29,008 nt of DNA from Candidatus Abyssobacteria bacterium SURF_5 (GCA_003598085.1 QZKU01000028.1:1-29008); one strand, 5' to 3'; numbered from the stretch's first letter, positions 8,153-17,140 are shown. Made by a program: numbers and translations. Notes: a model not told the origin generated them from the letters alone.

Positions 8153-8280
8153 CCCCCTCACCTTAGTCCTCTCCCTCAGGGAGAGGATACAAGAACCCGT
8201 AGGTTTTCAGTTGCAGCCGATTGTTCTCATATTTGCGCCTGATCCCTCTCCCTTGAGGGAGAGGGTTTGGGTGAGGGGGG
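8153..8280. repeat. Inverted pair of palindromic GC-rich repeats
   Basis: Two similar units of about 36 bases lie head to head: CCCCCTCACC... from 8153 and its near reverse complement ending ...GGGTGAGGGG at about 8279. About 60 bases separate them. Each unit contains its own hairpin (CTCTCCCTCAGGGAGAG near 8169-8185; CCCTCTCCCTTGAGGGAGAGGG near 8244-8265). This consensus (CCCTCACCC...CTCTCCC with hairpin) is a dispersed palindrome seen in many bacterial genomes, REP/MITE-like. Transcribed, the pair could fold into a large stem between the glycyl radical enzyme and activase genes and affect their relative expression. Confidence 0.75.
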
Positions 8281-8338
8281 ATCTGATTGCGGCTCTGCCC
8301 CTGTCAAGACGTGTGAAATATGCCGATAGAGGATCTTG

Positions 8339-10954
8339 TCATCCACCGCCGTGCTCCGAACGAGCGATTATCTCGTTCTGGATTTCTTTGCCGAGATCGA
8401 CGAAATAGGTGCTGTATCCGCCGACCTTCACGATGAGACTGCGGTATTCCTCGGGATTCTGTTGCGCTTCGCGAAGCATTTCGGTCGAAGCGACCGTCGG
8501 CTGTATCTGCATGCCGCCAAGTCCAAAATATGTGCGCACGAGCGCTGCCCATTTGCGGCGGCTTTCCTCGCCCTTGCCGATGGCGGAAGGATGGAGCCTG
8601 ACGTTTACCGCGCACCCGAGGATATGCTTGAAATCCAGCCGCGCGACCGAGCGCAAAACACCGGTCGGCCCGCATCTATCCACATTGTATGGATTGCAGC
8701 TTGCGGCAAACGGCATGGCCGCTTTCCGGCCGTCGGGCGTGGCTATCGAGATGCGGCCGTCGTAAGTGTGCGACGTCATGCTGTTGATGAAAGGGACGAA
8801 AGCCCCGTTTTTGTAACTGCGATGTTTGTAAGTCTCTTCGAACAGGCGCGTCGTCACCTGTCGCGCAAGCTCATCCGACTCCGCGTTTCCGTTCCCCCAT
8901 TTGCCTTCGACCGACTTGATCATCCGGTGAATATCTTCGTAGCCGGCAAAGTTCAAGTCGATCGCCCGCAGCAATTCGGCGAAGGTGAATCGCTTCTCCT
9001 CAAAAACGAGCTTCTTAATGACGTGTAGCGAATCGATCACATTGGCAATGCTGTTCATGAACAGGATGCCGGACAGATCATACACTGCGCCGCCGCGGGT
9101 GACATCTTTCCTGTTTTCGAGGCAGCCCTGCATAAAGGCGGATATGTACGGCGCGGGCAGGTTCTCCGCGAAAAACCGGTCGCGGAAATTCGAGGCGTCA
9201 ACGATCACCTTGATCATGTTCGCGGCCTGTGCGACAAACGCATCCACTAACTGATCGAATGAGGCGAAACCGTCAGGGTCGCCGGTCTTGATTCCGGCGT
9301 CTTTCACCGTGCCCACCAGCGTGCGCGAATCGCCGTTGCGGAGCGTGATATCGAGCACACGGCTCAGAAGGATGGCGGCAAACCCGATGCCGCCGGTCTT
9401 TCCCGAGGCGAGCAGGTCCACGCACCCGGTGATGGAGTAATCATTTGCATCCTCGAGGCTGAATCCGCGCCGCCTCATGGCGTCGACACAGATATCGTCG
9501 TTCATGAGCGAAACGCTCGACGTGCCGTGATAGAGCACGTCCGCGACCGCCAGATACAATTCTTCGGGCGAATTTTTATGGAAGCGGACGACAACATTGA
9601 CTGCGCTCTTCGAGCGGTCGGCAGCCTCGATGAACAGATACGTCAAATCGTTCGTGGCATCAGTTCCATCGCGCTTCAGCCCGCCAAGCGTTACCGGCGC
9701 CGAGCCCTCGTACCTCTGGTAAAAGTCGCCGATGAAGTTCGATTCCGGCCGCATGTTGTGCGTCATGATCTTGAGAAGCAATTCTTCGAACAGTTCGCGC
9801 GCCTCCGCGGGCGTGATCAGGCCCGCCTCCAGGTCGCTCCGGTAGTACGGGAAGAACACCTGGTCGAGCCGCCCGGCTGAATGCACGTTCGTGATGTTGG
9901 CCAGTTCCGTGGCAACCTTTACCGTCCAGAACGACTGGATCGCCTCCCGAAGACTTGTCGCCGGATTGAGCGGCACCCTGCTGCACACTTCCAGCATTTC
10001 TGATAGCACTGCCTTCCACTCCGGATCGACAACGTTTCCAATATCCTCTTCGATCTTTTGGGTTAACCGTTGTGCAAACATAATGACGCCGTCGAACGCG
10101 ATCTCGACCGATTGCTGAAAATTCTTTTCCTGCTCGGTGAGCCGATTCTCAGAGGCCGCCTGTCGCGCGTCCTCGCGCATCGCGAGAAGACCCCGCCGAA
10201 GCGCCTGCTCGTAATCGAGCACGAGATGGCCCTGATACGTGCCGACGACCGCGCCGGTGGAGACAAACGTATACATCCTCGAAGTCGTGGCGGGCAGAGC
10301 GGCGGCGAATGCTTTCATATCGCCCGAAAACAGGCCGGCCCGGTCAGTCTCCCGCGCCAGGCGCGAAGCGATGTCGCGGTCCTTCCAGTACGGCAGCAGT
10401 TCCTTCAGCAGGTACTCCTTGTCCTGCGGCCGGATCGAGTACGGGTTGATCTTCCGCTCGTCCATCGTTTTGAGTCCGATACTCGGCATTGCAGCGCCGA
10501 CCGCGCGGGTCTCGCGCAGGGTGTGGTAAAAACCCAGCGGCCCGTGTTTTCGCAGCATGAATGCGGCGAAGCGCGCGTTCGTCTTCACCTGATGCGCCAG
10601 CATGGCGAGCCTGTCGAGCTCGACGCGAAGCACATTGTTGAACAAGCCCCGCTCGATGTCGATCGGTGTCCCGAGGAAAAACTCCGTCCACGCGCCGGCG
10701 AGGCGGTCGTCCGGATCCACGTAGTGGGTCATCTTCTTAAACACGTTTTTCATCGCGAGCGCAACGCGGATATCGAGTGGCAAACCTGCCTTTTCCGTTT
10801 CGCGCCAACTCTCGGTGTAATACTTGGCGCGCTCGATAGAAATCCATGCTATCCCATCGAGATATCTCTTCCGTATCCGCTTGATTCTTTCGCTGGCGTT
10901 ATCTCGAATTTTCATGAATCGATTCCCGAAATTTGACGGTTGACCTTTTGGCAT
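8339..10954 (-). CDS. Glycyl radical enzyme of unassigned substrate (PFL-like family)
   Basis: An 871-residue glycyl radical enzyme. The C-terminal glycyl loop reads KVGGYSTYFVDLGKEIQ with the radical glycine at Gly846. The thiyl-radical cysteine is Cys511 in SITGCVDLLASGKTGG. Other family blocks are GHLVLDYEQALRRGL and the N-terminal ERAKYYTESWRE. Length is similar to choline lyase, glycerol dehydratase, arylacetate decarboxylase and benzylsuccinate synthase types. In the dehydratase, lyase and decarboxylase clades the residue two after the cysteine is glutamate (GCVEP); here it is Asp513 followed by Leu, so the reaction cannot be assigned. Start choices are a TTG at 10984, ATG 10954 and ATG 10915; none has a strong ribosome site. 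The enzyme would be cytoplasmic, oxygen-sensitive and activated by the adjacent radical SAM protein. Confidence 0.92.
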   Translation of the reverse strand: MPKGQPSNFGNRFMKIRDNASERIKRIRKRYLDGIAWISIERAKYYTESWRETEKAGLPLDIRVALAMKNVFKKMTHYVDPDDRLAGAWTEFFLGTPIDIERGLFNNVLRVELDRLAMLAHQVKTNARFAAFMLRKHGPLGFYHTLRETRAVGAAMPSIGLKTMDERKINPYSIRPQDKEYLLKELLPYWKDRDIASRLARETDRAGLFSGDMKAFAAALPATTSRMYTFVSTGAVVGTYQGHLVLDYEQALRRGLLAMREDARQAASENRLTEQEKNFQQSVEIAFDGVIMFAQRLTQKIEEDIGNVVDPEWKAVLSEMLEVCSRVPLNPATSLREAIQSFWTVKVATELANITNVHSAGRLDQVFFPYYRSDLEAGLITPAEARELFEELLLKIMTHNMRPESNFIGDFYQRYEGSAPVTLGGLKRDGTDATNDLTYLFIEAADRSKSAVNVVVRFHKNSPEELYLAVADVLYHGTSSVSLMNDDICVDAMRRRGFSLEDANDYSITGCVDLLASGKTGGIGFAAILLSRVLDITLRNGDSRTLVGTVKDAGIKTGDPDGFASFDQLVDAFVAQAANMIKVIVDASNFRDRFFAENLPAPYISAFMQGCLENRKDVTRGGAVYDLSGILFMNSIANVIDSLHVIKKLVFEEKRFTFAELLRAIDLNFAGYEDIHRMIKSVEGKWGNGNAESDELARQVTTRLFEETYKHRSYKNGAFVPFINSMTSHTYDGRISIATPDGRKAAMPFAASCNPYNVDRCGPTGVLRSVARLDFKHILGCAVNVRLHPSAIGKGEESRRKWAALVRTYFGLGGMQIQPTVASTEMLREAQQNPEEYRSLIVKVGGYSTYFVDLGKEIQNEIIARSEHGGG

Positions 10955-11013
10955 TAATGTACTACTTCTGCGTTCTTCATGCAAGAAAATATAACACCCG
11001 AGCGTCTTCTACA

Positions 11014-11032
11014 TTTCACAGATTCTGTGAAA
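11014..11032. promoter_or_regulatory. Perfect palindrome upstream of the glycyl radical enzyme gene
   Basis: TTTCACAG (11014-11021) and CTGTGAAA (11025-11032) form a perfect 8-base inverted repeat with a 3-base centre. It lies in the divergent region between the glycyl radical enzyme gene (minus) and the acyl-CoA synthetase gene (plus). A TATATT on the minus strand at about 10990 could be a -10 element, which would place the palindrome just upstream of it, where an activator or repressor could bind. The regulator is not identified. Confidence 0.4.
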
Positions 11033-11205
11033 CTCGTTTTTAATGGTGTTTAAGCCGTCGCGGTCCATTAGACATCTTTTTTAAGAAATGATATTCTACC
11101 CTCGCTTGATCGCATTGCAAACACTACTATCCCAGAAATAGCTTGACGAATTGCGGATGGGGACCGAATCCGTTCACGATGGGGCGATTCGTACAGGAGA
11201 TTAAG

Positions 11206-13043
11206 ATGGACAACGCTTCGTTCTCCGACAGGCAACTGATTACGCTCTCGCAGTATGCTCGGGCTCAGGCGCGGATGTTGCCGCGGCTTCCCAAGATCTT
11301 GCAGACGATCAAACACATCAAGAGGATCGGCGCCGAGAACCGTGAATCGTGGGGGCTCTTGCTTGAGGAGAACGCGGCCAAATTTCCCTCGAATGTGGCC
11401 GTAAAATCCGACGAAGCGGTTCTCACGTATCGCGAGTACAATGAAGCCGTCAATCGCTGTGCAAACTATCTTCTATCGCAGGGACTGCGCAAAGGCGACA
11501 TCGTCGCTCTTTTTCTTGAGAACCGGCCCGCATTAGTCATTGTTTACAGCGCGATCGCAAAAATTGGCGCGATAAATTGTATGATAAACACCAATCTCCG
11601 CTCGGACTCGCTTCGGCATTGCCTGACGGTGAATCCGGCGAAGGCCTTCATGGTGGGTGAAGAGGTCATTGGAGCTTTCCTCGAGATCAAATCGAGCCTG
11701 AAACTGGATGCAAGTCAAAAGTTATACTTTGTCGAAGACCGGAGGACGAAGCCGCTCCACACGGCTTTATCAACCTGGCGGACGCCATGAAGGATTCTCC
11801 CGCCGAAAATCCGCCGACCACTGCCAGTGTGAAATCCGCCGATACCCTCGCGTATGTCTTTACCTCGGGAACGACCGGCGGCATGCCGAAAGCGGCGGTA
11901 ATCACCCACAGGCGCGTTATCAGCGGGATGTATTTTAACGGCAAAATAGTGCTGAATATTCAGCCGCATGATACGATGTACGTCCCACTGCCGTTCTTTC
12001 ACACGAATGCCCTTGCTTTGAGCTGGCCGTGCGTGTTTGTAAATGGGGCGGCCCTCGCAATCCGCAGCAAATTCAGCGCAAGCAGGTTCTGGGACGATGT
12101 TCGTAAATTCAATGTCACCATCTTCTGCTACGTCGGCGAGTGTTGCCGTTACCTGTTCAATCAGCCTCCAAAAGCAGACGACCGGCGGCACTCGTTGCGG
12201 ACCATCATCGGAAACGGCCTGCGGCCGGATATCTGGAAAGAGTTCAAGCGCCGCTTCAACATCTCGAAAGTTTACGAGATCTATGGCGCGGCCGAATCGA
12301 ACCTTTTCTTTATCAACATGCTGAACTTCGACTGCACGGTCGGAACCTGTGTCATGCCCTTTGCCATTGTGAAGTATGATGTGGATGTGGACGAGCCGGC
12401 GCGCGATCACAACGGATTCATGCAAGAGGTGGCGAAGGGAGAATCGGGGCTTTTACTCGGCAAAATAACGGAGTTTTCACCGTTTGCCGGTTATACGAGC
12501 AAGGATGCGACCGAGGCCAAGATATTCCGGGATGTTTTTGAAAGGGGAGATGTCTGGTTCAATACGGGAGATATGGTGCGGAATATCGGCTTTAAGCACA
12601 TTCAATTTGTCGACCGGCTGGGAGATACGTTCCGTTGGAAGGGAGAGAATGTGTCCACCACCGAAGTCGAGAAAATCGCTGACACATTTCCTCATATCGC
12701 CATGTCATCGTGCTACGGGGTCGCCATGCCGGGCGGCGACGGCCGCGCCGGCATGCTGGCCCTCATCCCGCGAACCGAAGTGGAGTCGTTCGATTTCGAA
12801 CGACTGGCGGTGCATTTCCGCAAAGCTTTGCCGGCCTATGCCGTTCCACTTTTCCTGCGCTTCAAAACCGACTTCGAATATACGCCGACACACAAAATAA
12901 AAAAGGTGGACGCCAAGAAAGAAGGATTCGATCCCGAAAGAATAAGTGACCCGCTCTATGTGCTGCTCCCGGGCTCGCATGCTTTTCAGCCGCTGACGAA
13001 GCAAATCCATGAGGAAATTGCTCAGGGCAGATATAAGTTCTGA
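11206..13043 (+). pseudogene. FATP-type long-chain acyl-CoA synthetase, split by a frameshift
   Basis: Two adjacent frames together encode one adenylate-forming enzyme of about 612 residues, the usual length of bacterial very-long-chain/FATP-like acyl-CoA synthetases. The first part (11206-11790) carries the N-terminal domain (AVLTYREYNEAVNRCANYLL). The second supplies the phosphate-binding loop TSGTTGGMPKAA, YGAAESN, NTGDMV and DRLGDTFRWKGENVSTTEVE. The homologous reading passes from frame to frame near 11738-11745; restoring one G in the CGGAGG stretch gives a continuous VEDREDEAAPHGFINLADAM, as expected for the family. So this is a one-base deletion, a sequencing error or, less likely, programmed frameshifting. 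Start ATG 11206 has AGGAG 7 bases upstream. An intact enzyme would activate a fatty or other carboxylic acid to its CoA thioester using ATP. Confidence 0.85.
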
Positions 13044-13059
13044 TCAACGGCGGGAACGA

Positions 13060-14577
13060 CTAGATAAATGAACAGATGAAAACTGCGAAGACCGCAACAC
13101 ACGGTCCCCAACTCAGGGTTCGGCTGCCAAAGGAAGTTTGCTTGTGGAAGTGGCGGCGAGAAGGCAAAACCATTCCCATTGCAATGGAAACCGCCACGGC
13201 CCTTCCGGCATGCTCGCCGCTGAAAAGCGAGAAAGCAAGGGCGGTCGCGAGCAGAGCCAGTGTTACCACATACGCGGCATCCTGACGTTTATTCATCCCG
13301 AATGCAAGAAGGAGCAGTCCGATGCTCACCAGCCCGAGCATAAACTGAGAGACGCTCAGCAACGGCAGGGGAATGTTGCTGTGCAGGACCCCTAGAGGTC
13401 CCTCAAGAGTAGGAACAGCACTGAAGAAGAGAAGGAACCCGCCAAAAACAATTAACAAAATGTTGCTGGCATACCGCCTCGTCAACGATGTGGACAGGAC
13501 ATCACGCAAGACAAATGGACGCACTGGCGCGGGTATTCCAGACGGTGACGGAATCGGCAGGCGCGCTCCCTGCAAACGACCGGCCGCAACCGCACATCCC
13601 TTCAGCAGCTTGGTCGAGGCCGTATGCTGAATCCATCTAATCTGCTCCCTTTTCCGATAAACCTCCTGAGTGGCAAGCACCGCAACGCCAAGGCTGAGAG
13701 GAAGCACATAATAAATGATCCGATAAATTACCAAAGCCTCTGCTACGGTCGAACCTTCCAGGAATGGAGACAGGAAAACGAGCATGATCGATTCGAAAAC
13801 TCCAAGGCCGCCAGGCACCTGACTCAATAGCCCCGCCTCCTGAGAAACAACAAATATCGCCAAGAACGCGAAAAACGTTAGTCCCTCAGCACGAGGCAGA
13901 AGCAGGTAGAGGATTGCGGCGGCTGTGCTCCAGTTCAGCAGAGAGAAAAGTAATTGCGCGACCGACAGCCGAAGCGGCGGCAGATCAAGCTCCCGTCCGA
14001 AAATGCTGAAACATCGCTTCCTTCCTCCGCTCAGCGCCACGTATGTTACCGGCAGCAAAATCAAGACCATTCCCAGCGGCCGAAGGTATTGGAAGGGAAA
14101 CGGTACCAGACTGGCAAGTATCTCGGGATTGATCAGGAGGATCAAGCCGGCTAAAGCGAAAAGCCCCAACGCCGAACTGACAAGGCAGAAAAAAGCAATT
14201 TTGGCTATCTCGATAGTAGATAAGCCCCATCCCGAATAAAGCCGATATCGCATAGAGTTTCCCGCAATGAAGGAGCAGCCCAAATTGTTGCTCATCGCGA
14301 ACGCAAGAAATGAGGCCATCAAGGTCTTCAGCCGGGACACCGAACGCTCGAGATACCGCAGCGCCAGGAAATCATATGCCATTACTCCGCCGACGCTTAA
14401 GACGGCAACTCCCAAAGCTGACAAAATTCGAGCGACCGGGAAAGCCGCCAGATTGTTGATTATCTCCATAAGGCTATAAGACGCCAGCTCATGCCGCAGC
14501 ACCGAAACAGCCGCCGCAAATATAACCAGGCTTGCTATAGCCCCTGCGCCCCGGAGTATGTTCTTTTGAACACTCAT
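13060..14577 (-). CDS. MprF-like membrane flippase lacking the aminoacyl-transferase domain
   Basis: A 505-residue, strongly hydrophobic protein. Its first half is the lysylphosphatidylglycerol-synthase transmembrane (flippase, UPF0104) domain, with the signature SQVPGGLGVFESIML (GGLGVFE at 256-262). A second set of membrane segments (about residues 375-475) follows, as in full MprF proteins. The sequence ends at ...AVFAVFICSFI, about where MprF proteins enter the soluble DUF2156 domain that transfers lysine or alanine from tRNA to phosphatidylglycerol; that domain is absent. The stop lies 16 bases from the end of the convergent acyl-CoA synthetase gene, so no room is left for it. The protein could flip lipids without modifying them, or be a truncated remnant. 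No strong ribosome site precedes the ATG at 14577. Confidence 0.85.
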   Translation of the reverse strand: MSVQKNILRGAGAIASLVIFAAAVSVLRHELASYSLMEIINNLAAFPVARILSALGVAVLSVGGVMAYDFLALRYLERSVSRLKTLMASFLAFAMSNNLGCSFIAGNSMRYRLYSGWGLSTIEIAKIAFFCLVSSALGLFALAGLILLINPEILASLVPFPFQYLRPLGMVLILLPVTYVALSGGRKRCFSIFGRELDLPPLRLSVAQLLFSLLNWSTAAAILYLLLPRAEGLTFFAFLAIFVVSQEAGLLSQVPGGLGVFESIMLVFLSPFLEGSTVAEALVIYRIIYYVLPLSLGVAVLATQEVYRKREQIRWIQHTASTKLLKGCAVAAGRLQGARLPIPSPSGIPAPVRPFVLRDVLSTSLTRRYASNILLIVFGGFLLFFSAVPTLEGPLGVLHSNIPLPLLSVSQFMLGLVSIGLLLLAFGMNKRQDAAYVVTLALLATALAFSLFSGEHAGRAVAVSIAMGMVLPSRRHFHKQTSFGSRTLSWGPCVAVFAVFICSFI

Positions 14578-14629
14578 CCCGCGGAAAACTCCATGCTAAA
14601 TGAAGAAAGTTCGACGGAAAATCTATTTT

Positions 14630-14658
14630 ATTATCCCACAATTCGCATGAAAACACAA
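14630..14658 (-). promoter_or_regulatory. Possible promoter for the MprF-like gene
   Basis: On the minus strand TTGTGT (14658-14653) and GATAAT (14635-14630) are spaced by 17 bases. Each matches the sigma70 consensus only partly. The predicted start is about 45 bases before the ATG at 14577. Confidence 0.4.
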
Positions 14659-14921
14659 CTGCATTATCGCTTCAAAATTCATTTCTCGTTGACCATGGTC
14701 ATGGTTTAAAAGGCTGTTGTTTGTTGCGAGATTATGGGATTTGCTTTCAATTTGTCCAAAACTTTTCTTCAAAATTACTCATATAAAATCCCTTTTTTGC
14801 CGTTCCCGCGAGAAAACGAGAATCCATACTATACGCCCGTCATGGTCCTTTGAAATGTGAAAATAAACTCGCACTTGGAGTGGGGGAGGGCCGAGCGAGG
14901 AAAAGAAAAGCCTGCTTCCGC

Positions 14922-14957
14922 AAAATAAAAAAAGGACGCCCTCAATCGCGGGCGTCC
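14922..14957 (-). terminator. Intrinsic terminator of the B12-radical SAM gene
   Basis: Read on the minus strand, GGACGCCC (14957-14950) and GGGCGTCC (14941-14934) form a perfect 8-bp GC-rich stem with an 8-base loop, followed by TTTTTTTATTTT. It begins 17 bases after the stop codon of the radical SAM gene. Confidence 0.88.
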
Positions 14958-14974
14958 AACGTTTCTTCGATAAT

Positions 14975-17071
14975 CTAGACGACGGCCGTTACCGCTTCCA
15001 GTATATCCTTTGCGAAACCGGCCACCGCCGGATGCGTAAGCAGCTCTTTCAGGCCGTTGCCTCCTTCCAAACCTTGCGCATAATAATCGAGCAGCACGGC
15101 CAGTTTTTCCTTTGCATTCTGCACGCTGAAATCGATCTCGTTCTCCGGGTCCTCGCCGGCCTCGACGGCTTTCGCAAGCAGTGCCGTTAATCCGGCTCCC
15201 GCTTCCGAAAGCATTGCCGGCACATCGACTCTCGGCTGCCTGAGATGATCGGCCAGCGACTTCAGGATCGAAGAAGCGTCGCGCCGAAGATCGGACACCG
15301 TCTCATGCAGTTTCGACTCAGGATAATCGAGCACCTGCGTGGCGGCATGGGCTACGCCGAGCAGGGCCATTTCGGCGTCCTGTATCTTCATGTCGCGAAT
15401 GTACCTGGGGTCTTCATTCAGATACTCTTTTGCGTAAGGAAGACTGCCGTCGTCCTTGATGTCTTTGCCAAAGAAGTAGTATCTCTTTGCGGGCGGAATG
15501 CGGATGTGACGGTTGACCGGATCGACCTTGTCTTTTAGAAATGCGTAGGCCGCCTTCATCTCTGTGTATTTCGCCTGGGTCCTCATGAAACTCGAGGGCT
15601 CCCCGAAATGCTGTTTCCAGCGCTGCTCCATCTCCTTCACCATCTTGCGAACGCGTCCGTTCGGGGCGAACCGCTCCATGGCAGGGATCATCACATAGCC
15701 TTGAAATGCCTTCTGGCGATGGAACTCCGCGATCTGCCGGAAATGCTTGTCGTCGTACTTCCGATACCGCTCATAGCCGTTGAAATGAACCTTGAGGAAC
15801 CGGAGAAGAGTCGGGCCCCACGTCTGGAGCAGGCGCTCGTCACCCTGCCGGATGAACTCCATGATCTCGTGCTCGTACAGATGCTTGTGGATCATGCCGC
15901 CGCCGTAGAAGCTGACGTCTTCCCACTTGAACGGTTTTACCCGGCCTTCCTCCTTCAGGCGCTTGTAGAGCGGAGTGCCGGGGTAGGGGGTAACCCGCGT
16001 GAGCTGAGCCGCCGTCGGCTCGCACTCGAGCAGGTACTGGAAGTCCTCCTCGAGTATCTCGCGCGTGTGAAAATCGAATCCGGCCATCCAGCCGATCATT
16101 GTGCCGATGCCACGCGCATACAAATTGTGGAGGATCTGTTTGGCGTCGCCCGCACGCTTGCCGTACCCTTGGTCGGGAGCAAACTTCGATTCCAGCCCAA
16201 TAAACATGCTCTTCACGTTGTTGTGGGCCATCTCATCAAGGTCGTTGTACAACGAGAGCGTATTGATACTGATGAGGATGGTGATGCTGAACGTCGAGAA
16301 ATCAATCTCCGGATCCGCGCGGAGCAGGCGCCCCACCTCGTTGATAAAATTTTTGTCCTGATCCTCTTCATAAATAATGATGTTTGTGCCCGGCAGCCGG
16401 TTCTGCCACATCTTGATCTCGTTCTTTAACTCCTGCGGACTAACCATTGTGTGGCGTTGTCCGCCAAACAAAGTCGTGGTCGTGCAAAAATCGCATCCTC
16501 GATTGCAGCCGAGAGCAGCTATCATCGCCGTTGTATCGCCGGGAGGCCAGCGGTCGATCCACCACGGACTGCCCATCGCGCAGCGCGGCAAATAATGCTG
16601 GCGAACCGGCGCCTTCACATCATCGCCGAGACGCTCCCTGAACCAGCGGATGCCGTCCCCGAGCACCAGGTGGTCCGCAAGCTTTTTCCATTCCTCCTGC
16701 GGATAATACGCCCCGACGCTCTGCGCGAGGAATCCGCCCAGAACGATCTCGCTCTTCGGCGAGTATTTTCGGACCACCCGGCACATCTCCATGACTCCCT
16801 CAAAGCTGGGTGTCAACGCTGAAATGCCGACAATGTCATAGCCCTTCTTTATCTCCTCGATCCAGTTCTCGACCGTCGGATGATCGAGAACGGTGGCGGG
16901 CGCAGAAATATTCTGCGCAATGATGAAAGGACCAATAAGATGCATGTGCGCCTCAAAAGTAAAGATCCCCTGGCCCTTGAAGAACCGCTGGCGCATAATA
17001 TCCGTTGGCGTGTCATGCCAAGGTTGCAGCGGGTATGGCGTGGTTGGAGTTGCGAGAAGGACGCGTTTCAC
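14975..17071 (-). CDS. B12-binding-domain radical SAM protein
   Basis: A 698-residue protein with an N-terminal cobalamin-binding-like Rossmann domain (about residues 1-150) and a radical SAM core. The 4Fe-4S cysteines are Cys189, Cys193 and Cys196 (GCNRGCDFC). The N-terminal domain includes YDIVGISALTPSFEGVMEMC and IVLGGF. The motif order resembles large anaerobic B12-radical SAM proteins such as BchE-like and HpnJ-like methylases and cyclases. The C-terminal third (about 430-698) is mainly helical and I do not recognise it. It starts with GTG at 17071, preceded by a run of six Gs at about 8 bases. It has its own strong promoter, a palindrome overlapping the transcription start, and its own terminator, so it is monocistronic. 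The substrate is unknown; modification of a lipid or other small molecule is possible. Confidence 0.88.
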   Translation of the reverse strand: MKRVLLATPTTPYPLQPWHDTPTDIMRQRFFKGQGIFTFEAHMHLIGPFIIAQNISAPATVLDHPTVENWIEEIKKGYDIVGISALTPSFEGVMEMCRVVRKYSPKSEIVLGGFLAQSVGAYYPQEEWKKLADHLVLGDGIRWFRERLGDDVKAPVRQHYLPRCAMGSPWWIDRWPPGDTTAMIAALGCNRGCDFCTTTTLFGGQRHTMVSPQELKNEIKMWQNRLPGTNIIIYEEDQDKNFINEVGRLLRADPEIDFSTFSITILISINTLSLYNDLDEMAHNNVKSMFIGLESKFAPDQGYGKRAGDAKQILHNLYARGIGTMIGWMAGFDFHTREILEEDFQYLLECEPTAAQLTRVTPYPGTPLYKRLKEEGRVKPFKWEDVSFYGGGMIHKHLYEHEIMEFIRQGDERLLQTWGPTLLRFLKVHFNGYERYRKYDDKHFRQIAEFHRQKAFQGYVMIPAMERFAPNGRVRKMVKEMEQRWKQHFGEPSSFMRTQAKYTEMKAAYAFLKDKVDPVNRHIRIPPAKRYYFFGKDIKDDGSLPYAKEYLNEDPRYIRDMKIQDAEMALLGVAHAATQVLDYPESKLHETVSDLRRDASSILKSLADHLRQPRVDVPAMLSEAGAGLTALLAKAVEAGEDPENEIDFSVQNAKEKLAVLLDYYAQGLEGGNGLKELLTHPAVAGFAKDILEAVTAVV

Positions 17072-17112
17072 TGGTGTACCCCCCTTTTTTCGACCAGCTT
17101 GCGCTGTGCTTA

Positions 17113-17134
17113 AATGAATGAAGCTTCAGTCATT
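17113..17134. promoter_or_regulatory. Palindromic operator candidate at the radical SAM gene
   Basis: An inverted repeat centred between 17123 and 17124 has arms AATGAATGAAG and CTTCAGTCATT, pairing at 10 of 11 positions. It starts at the predicted transcription start of the minus-strand gene, a usual place for repression. Its TGAATGA...TCAGTCA core resembles fatty-acid-type TetR (FadR-like) operators, but that likeness is only by eye. Confidence 0.55.
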
Positions 17135-17140
17135 AATGAA

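Larger units (their letters stand above)
14578..14974. other. AT-rich intergenic region without a gene
   Basis: No convincing coding sequence was found in these 397 bases. It holds the terminator of the radical SAM gene at its right end, a weak promoter for the flippase gene at its left end, and a short GACCATGGTC palindrome (about 14692-14701). The rest is AT-rich without recognised structure. Confidence 0.6.

Noticed and set aside
8153-8280. Possible CRISPR-like repeat pair
   Set aside because: Only two units in inverted orientation and no regular spacers; fits a REP/MITE-like palindrome instead.
10070-10936. Plus-strand open frame (288 codons) opposite the glycyl radical enzyme gene
   Set aside because: Antisense shadow of a conserved enzyme with unusual composition.
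15608-16429. Plus-strand open frame (273 codons) opposite the radical SAM gene
   Set aside because: Antisense shadow; no family motifs, while the minus strand carries the CxxxCxxC motif and good signals.
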